Origin: Solilutibacter pythonis
Lineage (GTDB): Bacteria > Pseudomonadota > Gammaproteobacteria > Xanthomonadales > Xanthomonadaceae
Reading direction: 5' to 3'
DNA: 64,000 nucleotides
Assembly: GCF_003697345.1 (NCBI RefSeq)
Contig: NZ_RFLY01000014.1
Coordinates: forward strand, 1 to 64,000
Shown piece by piece: positions 55,802-64,000 of the stretch; the first letter of the stretch is position 1, and each line of letters opens with the position of its first letter. A program made the position numbers and the translations under genes. A model generated the notes under the pieces. It saw only the letters and a program-made list of their open reading frames with translations, did not search any database and was not told the origin of the DNA.

Positions 55802-56266
55802 TCAGCCATCGGCATCCAGCCAGCGGCTCATCAACCGGCGCGGCTGGGCCTGGTAGCCGGCGCGCTCGTAGATACCGCGCGCGTGCGGGTTGTCGTCGCT
55901 GACTTCCAGCCGGAGCGCGCGGCAGCCCTCGGCCAGGGCCAGTTGCTCGGCTTCGCGCAGCAGCCGCTTGCCGAGGCCGAGTCCTTGGAAGGCCGGTAGC
56001 ACGTAAAGCTCGTCGAGCAGGGCGTAGCGGCCATCGAATTCCAGGCTGAAACAGAAGCCGACCACCGCGTAACCGGCCAGTTCGCTGTCGCGCTCGATGA
56101 CCAGCAGCCGGCCGGCGCGCGGGTTGTCGATCAATGCCGCGAGCGCGGCCTGTTGACGCGCTTCGTCCCAGCGCAGTTTTTCCAGTACGTAGAAGTCCTG
56201 CATCGCCGGCAGCAGGGTGACGATGTCGGCATCGCGGGCGGGGCGGAAGTGGAGTGAGGCGTTCAT
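55802..56266 (-). CDS. GNAT-family N-acetyltransferase
   Basis: 154 residues. The acetyl-CoA-binding motif A is LPAFQGLGLGKRLLREAEQ (about 92-110), followed by LEVSDDNPHARGIYERAGYQ. ATG 56266 begins NASLHFRPARDADI; the longer frame lacks a start signal. The acceptor is unknown (amine or protein N-terminus). It is convergent with the D2HGDH gene. Confidence 0.85.
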   Translation of the reverse strand: MNASLHFRPARDADIVTLLPAMQDFYVLEKLRWDEARQQAALAALIDNPRAGRLLVIERDSELAGYAVVGFCFSLEFDGRYALLDELYVLPAFQGLGLGKRLLREAEQLALAEGCRALRLEVSDDNPHARGIYERAGYQAQPRRLMSRWLDADG

Positions 56267-56616
56267 GGTCCGATGGACTCCTGGTAGCGCCCGAGCAGCG
56301 CACTTGGTGACGGATGAGGGCGGCATTTCGCTTCAGCCGGTTCGGTTCGGCATCGATCCCGGTGTGTTTCTCCCGCGCGACCTGGCCGATTTCATGGTCG
56401 TGCGGTGGCCTTCGGGACCGACGTCGGCATCGTAGAGCGTTTCGCCCGGCCGGTGTTGGTGGGGGATGAGGCGCCGGGCGTTGGCGGGCCGGCGGTAGCC
56501 CGAGTCCGGGCGGCCGGGGCGCATGCGGGTGATTTCGATCGCGGTGGGCGGTTGGGCGCGCACGTCAGGCAGCCCGCTTGGGATGCCGGAGACCGATGGT
56601 CTCGCGGCCACGCGGT
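56267..56616. other. No gene between GNAT and lipoprotein genes
   Basis: 350 bases with only low-complexity, mutually overlapping frames on both strands and no ribosome sites. It presumably carries the promoter of the GNAT gene and the 3' end of the lipoprotein transcript. I see no strong hairpin. Confidence 0.5.
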
Positions 56617-56985
56617 TCATTCGGCGTTGCCACCTTCCGGCCGTTCGGCCAGTAGGATACTGCCGATGGTGTCGTCGTCCCGGTATTTGCGCAGCAGGGT
56701 TTTCCAGGCATCGGGGTCGGCTTTGACGCAGATCGCGCGGGCCATCGCCGCGTTGCCGCCCTGATCGGCTGGCCGGCGGAAGTGCCGGCACATGCGCTGG
56801 TTGAGGATGAACGCCTGCACGTCCGGCGGCAGGCTCCGCGGATCGACCTCTGTCGTGGCCGCCGCCGGCGCGGGCGGCGGCGTGTTCGCCTCGGCGCTTG
56901 CCTGGGCACTGGGCGCGGGCGCGGTGCAGGCCGTCAGCAGCAACGCGAGAAGGCCCGCCGTCATCACTTTATTCGGCGCGCCCAC
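56617..56985 (-). CDS. Small lipoprotein of unknown function
   Basis: Up to 122 residues. The signal ends in the lipobox LLTAC (Cys20 if GTG 56985 is used), followed by a Pro/Ala-rich linker and a folded part from about residue 48 with two Cys (MCRHFRRP and AICVKAD) that might pair. GTG 56985 supplies a Lys in the signal's n-region but overlaps efpL by 17 nt; ATG 56964, just past the efpL stop, is also possible by re-initiation. It is probably anchored in the inner or outer membrane. No known domain was recognised. Confidence 0.65.
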   Translation of the reverse strand: MGAPNKVMTAGLLALLLTACTAPAPSAQASAEANTPPPAPAAATTEVDPRSLPPDVQAFILNQRMCRHFRRPADQGGNAAMARAICVKADPDAWKTLLRKYRDDDTIGSILLAERPEGGNAE

Positions 56986-57535
56986 CGAATTCGCCCGTGG
57001 TGGTGTTGACCCAGACTTTCTCGCCGTTGGCGATGTATTCCGGCACCTGAATCTCGATGCCGGTATCGAGGCGCGCGGGCTTGGGTCGCTTGGTGGCGGT
57101 GCCGCCTTTCAGTTCCGGCGGGGTGTCGATCACCTCCAGCACCACCGAGGTGGGCAACTGGAGCCCGACCGGCTGGTCGTCGATGATCTGCACATGGCAA
57201 CCAGCCAGTCCATCGGTGATGTAGCCGGCGGCATCGCCAATGGCGGCCGCATCCAGCGAGTACTGATTGTAATCCTCGTCGTCCATGAATACGAAGGTCT
57301 CGCCATCCTTGTAGGAGAACGTGGCCTGGCGGCGGAGCAGTTCGACTTCGTTGAGATTGTCGTCGCCGTCGAAGCTCGCATCCAGCTTGTTGCCGCCCGG
57401 TACCGAATACATCACGAAGCGGAAGCGCACATTACCGCCGCGCCCTTGCGGACTGGAGCGTTCGATGTCGCGGACTTGGTACACGCCGCCGTTGTGTTCG
57501 ACGACGTTGCCTTTCTTGATGTCGTAAGCCTTCAT
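56969..57535 (-). CDS. Elongation factor P-like protein EfpL/YeiP
   Basis: 188 residues in three beta domains like EF-P. Domain I opens [16 protein letters not shown]. The tip loop reads SSPQGRGGN instead of the KPGKGQA loop of EF-P, so there is no Lys for lysylation or rhamnosylation at the usual place and an Arg sits near the tip. Domain II has [14 protein letters not shown], and domain [20 protein letters not shown]. These traits match the YeiP/EfpL branch, which relieves ribosome stalling at certain motifs. It is likely a second EF-P beside the canonical one elsewhere. Confidence 0.87.
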   Translation of the reverse strand: MKAYDIKKGNVVEHNGGVYQVRDIERSSPQGRGGNVRFRFVMYSVPGGNKLDASFDGDDNLNEVELLRRQATFSYKDGETFVFMDDEDYNQYSLDAAAIGDAAGYITDGLAGCHVQIIDDQPVGLQLPTSVVLEVIDTPPELKGGTATKRPKPARLDTGIEIQVPEYIANGEKVWVNTTTGEFGGRAE

Positions 57536-57583
57536 GGGATGAATTCGCGGTGGATGTTGCGTGAATAGGGAATGCGGGCCGGC

Positions 57584-58354
57584 TTATTTCGGCGCGAGGC
57601 GCACCGCGCCGTCCAGCCGGATGGTTTCGCCGTTGAGGTAGGGGGTGGCCAGGATGAAGGCGACCAGGTCGGCGAACTCCTCGGGTTTGCCGAGGCGCGA
57701 AGGGAAGGGGATCGAGGCCGATAGCGACGCCCGCACGTCGTCCGGCATGCCATCGACCATCGGCGTCCAGAAAATGCCGGGGGCGATGGTGTTGACCCGG
57801 ATACCGAAACGCGCCAGTTCGCGCGCCATCGGTAAGGTCATGCCGATCACGCCGCCTTTCGAGGCCGAGTAGGCGGCCTGCCCGATCTGCCCCTCGTAGG
57901 CGGCCACCGAAGCGGTGTTGACGATCACCCCGCGCTCGCCATCGGCGCAGGCCGTGTTGTGTTGCATCGCCTCGGCGCAGGCTTTCGCCACGTTGAAGCT
58001 GCCGACCAGGTTGACCATCACCGTGGCCTGGAACCGCGACAGCGCCATCGGCCCGTTCCTGCCCAGCACGCGCCCGGCGCCCAGGATGCCGGCGCAGTTG
58101 ACGCAAACGTTCAAGCCGCCGAGGAAACCATTTGCCGTATCCACGTTGGCGGCCACGCCGGCTTCGTCGGTGACGTCGGTCTGGAGGAAGCGGGCGTTAT
58201 CCGCGCCCAGGGCGGCGACGGCCTCGGCGCCTTTGTCGGCGTTGACGTCGAACAGCGCGACCTTGCCGCCCTGGGCGACGATGTGCCGGGCCACACTGAG
58301 GCCAAGGCCGGAAACGCCGCCGGTGACGATGGCGCGGGTGGCGGAAAGCTGCAT
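57584..58354 (-). CDS. SDR 3-hydroxyacyl-CoA dehydrogenase (HSD10-like)
   Basis: A 256-residue short-chain dehydrogenase. The cofactor loop is VTGGVSGLGLSVA with Asp of FDVN selecting NAD. NCAG is present, catalytic Ser lies in NTASVAAYEG, and the YSASKGG Tyr-Lys pair is intact. The close resemblance in layout to human HSD10/type II 3-hydroxyacyl-CoA dehydrogenases and its position beside leucine-catabolism genes suggest branched-chain acyl-CoA oxidation. It starts 109 bases after the GGDEF-EAL gene. Confidence 0.88.
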   Translation of the reverse strand: MQLSATRAIVTGGVSGLGLSVARHIVAQGGKVALFDVNADKGAEAVAALGADNARFLQTDVTDEAGVAANVDTANGFLGGLNVCVNCAGILGAGRVLGRNGPMALSRFQATVMVNLVGSFNVAKACAEAMQHNTACADGERGVIVNTASVAAYEGQIGQAAYSASKGGVIGMTLPMARELARFGIRVNTIAPGIFWTPMVDGMPDDVRASLSASIPFPSRLGKPEEFADLVAFILATPYLNGETIRLDGAVRLAPK

Positions 58355-58463
58355 GCGAACCTCGTGGAGCGGAAAACGCCGATTTTACCCGCGATGCGGC
58401 GGGCGCCGAAGCATCAGCCCGGTTTGCCTGGCTGGCAGCCGGGCGGTGTCGATCGCATCGGCA

Positions 58464-61031
58464 TTATTCAGTGACCGCCCGCAGTACCGAACCACTGGCG
58501 AGGTGACGGGCGAATGCCTCGGGCGCCAGTGGCTTGGAAAACAGGAAGCCCTGGCCGACAGGTATGCCGAGTTCGAGCAGGAAATCGCGTTGCGCCTCGG
58601 TTTCCACCCCCTCGGCGACCAAGCTGAGCCCGAGGCTGCGGGCGATCCCGGCCACCGCTTGGCAGACCGCGACGTCGGAGGTGTTGTCGGGCACGCCTTG
58701 CAGGAACAGTTGCGAGAGCTTGAGGCCGTGAATCGGCAATCGGCGCAGGTAGTTGAGCGCGCTGTAGCCTTCGCCGAAGTCGTCGATCGACAGCACCACG
58801 CCCATTTCGTACAGGCGTGCGAAGGTGCGCAGGGTTTCCGGTTCATCTTCGATCAAGACGCGTTCGGTGAATTCCAGCTCCAGCGCCGGGCCCGGGATGC
58901 CGGCGGCGGCCAGGGCGTCGGCCACGGTCGTGGCCAGGTCGCTGGCCATGAGCTGGCGGTAGGAGACATTGACGGCGATGCGCATCGGGTCGAGTCCCGC
59001 GTCGCGCCACCGCCGCACTTGCTGGCAGGCTTCGCGCAATGTCCAGGCGCCCAGCCGGATGATCTCGCCGCTGCTTTCGGCATGGGCGATGAATTCCTCG
59101 GGCGGCATCCCGCCCAACAGCGGGTTGTTCCAGCGCATTAGCGCTTCGGCGCCGATCATCCTGCCGTCGCGCAGGTCCACCTTGGGCTGGTAGAGCAGAT
59201 ATAGCTCGTGGTTGTCCACGGCATTGCGCATCAGCCCGTCGATCCGCAGTCGGTTGTGCTGCCGGTGGGCGAGGTCGCTGCTGTAGCTCTGCCAGCCGTT
59301 GAAGGCGCGGCGCTTACTGTCGTACATCGCGATATCGGCGTTCTGGATCAGTTCGGTGGCGTTCACGCCGTCTCCGGGCGCATGGGCGATGCCGATGCTG
59401 GCGCCGATGGTGAATTCTTCCCCATCGATCTGGAACGCTCGGGCCAGTGATTCCAAGATGTCCTCGGCGATTTCGCTGGCCGGCTTCGGCTCCTTGCCGA
59501 GGCACAGCACTAGGAATTCGTCGCCGCCGAGCCGGGCGCACAATGCGTCCGGGCCAACCGCGTCGAGCAGGCGCCCGGCCACCGCGACCAGCAGATGGTC
59601 GCCGACGTGGTGGCCGAGCACGTCGTTGATGATCTTGAAGCGGTCGAGGTCGATGTAGAGGAGTGAGAAACGCGACGCCTGCCCGTCCAGTTGCGTCTCG
59701 ATCTCGCAGAGGATGGCGTCGCGGTTGAGCAGGCCGGTGAGCGAGTCGGTACGCGCCTGCTGGCGCAGCCGGTCTTCCACCCGCTTGTGTTCGCTGATGT
59801 CCTCGATGGTGCCGGTGATGCGGTGCGCGGATGGATCGCGTTCGTCCTTCGCGCCCTGGATGAGCACCCAGTCGGGCTGGCCGTCGCGTGCGCTCAGCCG
59901 CAGCTCCAGGTTGAACGGCTGGCCATCGGCGATCACCTGTCTGAGCGCCGCTCGCAGTCGGCGGGCTTCCCCGGCATGTAGGCGGGCGAACAGTTCCGCC
60001 AAACGCTCGGTCCCCTGATCGATGCCGAGTATCCGCCGGGCGCCGCGGGTCAGGTACAGCTCGTCGTTGGCGTGGTTCCATTCCCACGCGCCGATCGTGG
60101 CCAGGGTCTGCACGTGGTCGAACATCGCGCTGTCGCGCTTCAGCGCGGTGATGTCGCCGAACAGCGAGATGGTCTGGGTGACATGATGCGATTCCGCATC
60201 GAACTGGGGGATTGACGTGACCGAAAGCCAGCGGAAAGTCCGATCGTCCTGCCGGTAGAGGCCCAGCACCTGGCTCGCCACCACCTTGCCGTTGCGCCGG
60301 GCGAGAGCCGAGGGCAACTGCTCGGTGCCGATGTCCTTGCCGTTTTCATCCATCACCCGCCACGGTGGCGTGCTCAGCGCGGCGTGCGGTGAGTCGCCGG
60401 GGCGCAGGCCGAGGATGCGCATCGCCGCGCTGTTGACGTGCAGCACCGCGCCCTCGGCATCCTGTACCACGATGCCCTTGTCCACCGATTCCAGCAGGTC
60501 GACGTAGCGACGCTCGCTATCGACGCGATTGCTGAGGTCGCGGGAGATGGCGATGATGTGCTGCCGGCCGTCGAAGTCGATCGCGCCCGAATGCACTTCC
60601 AGCGGGAGGCGGCTGCCATCGGCGCGCATGTTGGTGACTTCGGCCATGTGGCTGCCGCCGCGGCTGAGCGCGTCCTGCACCGGGATCAGGTAGTCGTCGG
60701 GCAGTTCGGGGTTCAGTGTCCCGATGTGCCGGCCGATGACTTCCTCGTGGCTGCGGCCGATCAGGTGCAGGCCGGCGCGGTTGAAGTCGAGCACGGTGCC
60801 GTCCCAGTCGATGATGATGGCGGCATCGGGAATGGCATCGAACAGTCTGCGATAGCGGCTCCGCGCTGTTGCCGCCGCACATTCGGCCAGCTTAATCGCG
60901 CGCAATGCCTCGCGGGCCAATTCGCGTGTTTGTTCAGGACAGACGGCATCTTTCAAAAACCGTTGCAACCTCAGGCAGAGGTTGTCCCAGTCGTCGCCGC
61001 CTCCCCAAGTGCGGGCGTTTTCTTCGGTCAT
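58464..61031 (-). CDS. PAS-PAS-PAS-GGDEF-EAL cyclic-di-GMP protein
   Basis: 855 residues, with no membrane helix. Three PAS sensor domains (about 55-170, 175-300, 310-425) include YRRLFDAIPDAAIIIDWDG and a third PAS fold with a PAC tail (GTIEDISEHKRVEDRL). The GGDEF domain (about 430-590) has an intact RLGGDEF active site; no RxxD inhibitory site was noticed. The EAL domain (about 600-850) keeps GAEALMRW and the downstream metal ligands (ELEFTE, SIDDFGEGYSAL). Either activity could dominate. Its ATG overlaps the stop of HMG-CoA lyase (ATGA, 61028-61031), an unusual link between second-messenger control and leucine breakdown. Confidence 0.93.
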   Translation of the reverse strand: MTEENARTWGGGDDWDNLCLRLQRFLKDAVCPEQTRELAREALRAIKLAECAAATARSRYRRLFDAIPDAAIIIDWDGTVLDFNRAGLHLIGRSHEEVIGRHIGTLNPELPDDYLIPVQDALSRGGSHMAEVTNMRADGSRLPLEVHSGAIDFDGRQHIIAISRDLSNRVDSERRYVDLLESVDKGIVVQDAEGAVLHVNSAAMRILGLRPGDSPHAALSTPPWRVMDENGKDIGTEQLPSALARRNGKVVASQVLGLYRQDDRTFRWLSVTSIPQFDAESHHVTQTISLFGDITALKRDSAMFDHVQTLATIGAWEWNHANDELYLTRGARRILGIDQGTERLAELFARLHAGEARRLRAALRQVIADGQPFNLELRLSARDGQPDWVLIQGAKDERDPSAHRITGTIEDISEHKRVEDRLRQQARTDSLTGLLNRDAILCEIETQLDGQASRFSLLYIDLDRFKIINDVLGHHVGDHLLVAVAGRLLDAVGPDALCARLGGDEFLVLCLGKEPKPASEIAEDILESLARAFQIDGEEFTIGASIGIAHAPGDGVNATELIQNADIAMYDSKRRAFNGWQSYSSDLAHRQHNRLRIDGLMRNAVDNHELYLLYQPKVDLRDGRMIGAEALMRWNNPLLGGMPPEEFIAHAESSGEIIRLGAWTLREACQQVRRWRDAGLDPMRIAVNVSYRQLMASDLATTVADALAAAGIPGPALELEFTERVLIEDEPETLRTFARLYEMGVVLSIDDFGEGYSALNYLRRLPIHGLKLSQLFLQGVPDNTSDVAVCQAVAGIARSLGLSLVAEGVETEAQRDFLLELGIPVGQGFLFSKPLAPEAFARHLASGSVLRAVTE

Positions 61032-61924
61032 CGTGTCGTAGCAAGCGCGGCCTTACTGCCTGATGGACGGCCAAGGTGTTGTGCCAACCATACTCCGGTT
61101 TCAATGAGTTTGGCGAGGTCGATCCCGGTTTCGATCCCCATGCCCTGGAGCATGTAAACCACGTCCTCGCTGGCGACGTTGCCGCTGGCCCCCCGGGCAT
61201 AGGGACAACCGCCGGTGCCGGCGACGGCGGCATCGACCACCGCCACGCCTTCCTCGATGCAGGCCAGGATATTGGCCAGCGCCTGGCCGTAGGTGTCGTG
61301 GAAATGGATCGCCAGCGCGTCCATCGGCACTTCCGCGGCGACCGCTCGCAGCATCGTCCGCGCCTTGGCCGGGGTGCCGACGCCGATGGTGTCGCCCAGC
61401 GAGATTTCGTGGCAGCCCATCGCGTGCAGGGTTCGCGCCACTCGCACTACGTCGGCCAGGGGCACTTCGCCCTGGTAGGGGCATCCGAGCACGGTGGAGA
61501 CGTAGCCGCGCACCTTCACGCTATCGGCGCGAGCGGTCTCGATCACCGGGGCGAAGCGGGCCAGGGATTCCTCGATGCCGGCATTGGTGTTCTTCCGGTT
61601 GAATGCCTCGGAGGCGGCGGTGAACACGGCGACCTCGGTCGCGCCGACCGCGCGGGCGCGCTCGTAGCCGCGCAGATTGGGCACCAGCACCGGATAGGCG
61701 ACTCCGGGCGTTTTCCCGATTCCGGCGTAGACCTCGGCGGCATCGGCCATCTGCGGTACCCATGCCGGGCTGACGAAGCTGGTCGCCTCGATGGTGCCGA
61801 GGCCGGTGGCCGATAGCCGGTCGATCAACTCGATCTTGTCGGCGGTGGCGATGAAGGTCTTCTCGTTTTGCAGGCCGTCGCGCGGGCCGACTTCGACGAT
61901 GCGAATGTGCGAGGGAAGCGCCAC
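61028..61924 (-). CDS. Hydroxymethylglutaryl-CoA lyase
   Basis: A 298-residue TIM-barrel enzyme cleaving HMG-CoA to acetoacetate and acetyl-CoA, the last step of leucine degradation. It shows the N-terminal VEVGPRDGLQNE with the metal-binding Asp, SFVSPAWVPQMAD, HFHDTYGQALAN (metal His pair) and the C-terminal catalytic-Cys loop GTGGCPYARGASGN. GTG 61924, two bases after the mccA stop, gives the normal family length; ATG 61963 would overlap mccA. It is coupled to the GGDEF-EAL gene downstream. Confidence 0.94.
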   Translation of the reverse strand: MALPSHIRIVEVGPRDGLQNEKTFIATADKIELIDRLSATGLGTIEATSFVSPAWVPQMADAAEVYAGIGKTPGVAYPVLVPNLRGYERARAVGATEVAVFTAASEAFNRKNTNAGIEESLARFAPVIETARADSVKVRGYVSTVLGCPYQGEVPLADVVRVARTLHAMGCHEISLGDTIGVGTPAKARTMLRAVAAEVPMDALAIHFHDTYGQALANILACIEEGVAVVDAAVAGTGGCPYARGASGNVASEDVVYMLQGMGIETGIDLAKLIETGVWLAQHLGRPSGSKAALATTR

Positions 61925-61925
61925 C

Positions 61926-63905
<1,980 letters not shown>

Positions 63906-64000
63906 GCTTGTTCCGGTGCGTGGCGGATGGCTTCGATGTCGCGCCCAGCGGGGGCGAGTACGAGAGCGTCGTAATGGTTCGGGGCGGCGGCGTCCTTACC
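63906..64000 (-). other. Upstream end of the leucine operon, cut by window edge
   Basis: 95 bases before the mccA start. One minus-strand frame stays open from the edge and closes inside mccA at about 63887, so a small C-terminal fragment of another gene could lie here. A second frame has a stop at 63996-63998, which could equally be the end of the preceding liu gene. I cannot decide between them. Confidence 0.3.

Overview
The window reads as a chromosomal segment of a GC-rich gammaproteobacterium, most likely a member of the Lysobacterales/Xanthomonadales. The reasons are the high GC of the core genes, the tig-clpP-clpX-lon-hupB-tRNA-Val-tRNA-Asp block, alaS-csrA-tRNA-Ser, a TrpR-like gene ahead of a complete hisGDCB(b)HAFI(E) operon, and TorF-type porin and Slam genes. 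The genus cannot be fixed from sequence alone. Both window ends cut through operons.

Layout. 1-2241: a lower-GC accessory patch with a 727-bp tandem duplication carrying two copies of a 178-residue, immunity-like protein, next to the start-less remnant of a large protein that abuts the potI stop codon. 2242-6335: potFGHI-type polyamine ABC importer (minus). 6468-7223: TorF-type porin. 7403-19088: one long minus-strand iron/heme locus. In transcription order it holds FecI sigma factor, FecR, a HasR/HphR-type TonB-dependent receptor with a signalling domain, a hemophilin/HphA-like secreted hemophore, its Slam outer-membrane translocator, heme oxygenase, a DUF454 membrane protein, ExbB, ExbD, TonB, a decayed ABC transporter and an MFS transporter. 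Fur-box-like sites precede fecI and the receptor. 19386-22908: a candidate small RNA, two overlapping tRNA-like elements, a slipin and the RNA ligase RtcB. 23108-26654: tRNA-Arg, tRNA-Ser, csrA, alaS (all minus). 26999-33766: protein quality-control block (trigger factor, ClpP, ClpX, Lon), HU, tRNA-Val, tRNA-Asp. 33815-34618: gene-poor stretch, then tRNA-Pro (minus). 34858-45704: hisS overlapping an insertion-bearing histidine ammonia-lyase-like gene, a YerC/TrpR-type regulator with its own promoter and palindrome, then the histidine operon with nearly every gene overlapping the next. 45852-47381: exported metallophosphoesterase. 47489-49473: methionine-salvage genes mtnC, mtnD, mtnB. 49522-52288: two amino-acid permeases. 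52476-55748: Nudix hydrolase, serA and a divergent D-2-hydroxyglutarate dehydrogenase. 55802-57535: GNAT, a lipoprotein, an EfpL/YeiP-type translation factor. 57584-63905: leucine-degradation genes (mccA, HMG-CoA lyase, an HSD10-like SDR) with a PAS-GGDEF-EAL protein whose start codon overlaps the lyase stop codon.

How genes work together. The heme locus is a self-contained pathway. The hemophore is secreted through Slam, delivers heme to the receptor, TonB-ExbBD powers entry, HemO opens the ring to release iron, and the receptor's STN domain with FecR-FecI should give positive feedback under Fur control. SerA can reduce 2-oxoglutarate to D-2-hydroxyglutarate, and the divergently transcribed dehydrogenase would recycle it. 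RtcB, a slipin and tRNA-like elements suggest an RNA-repair module.

Limits. All family calls are from reading motifs, not from searches. Start sites are judged by eye from Shine-Dalgarno spacing and overlaps.
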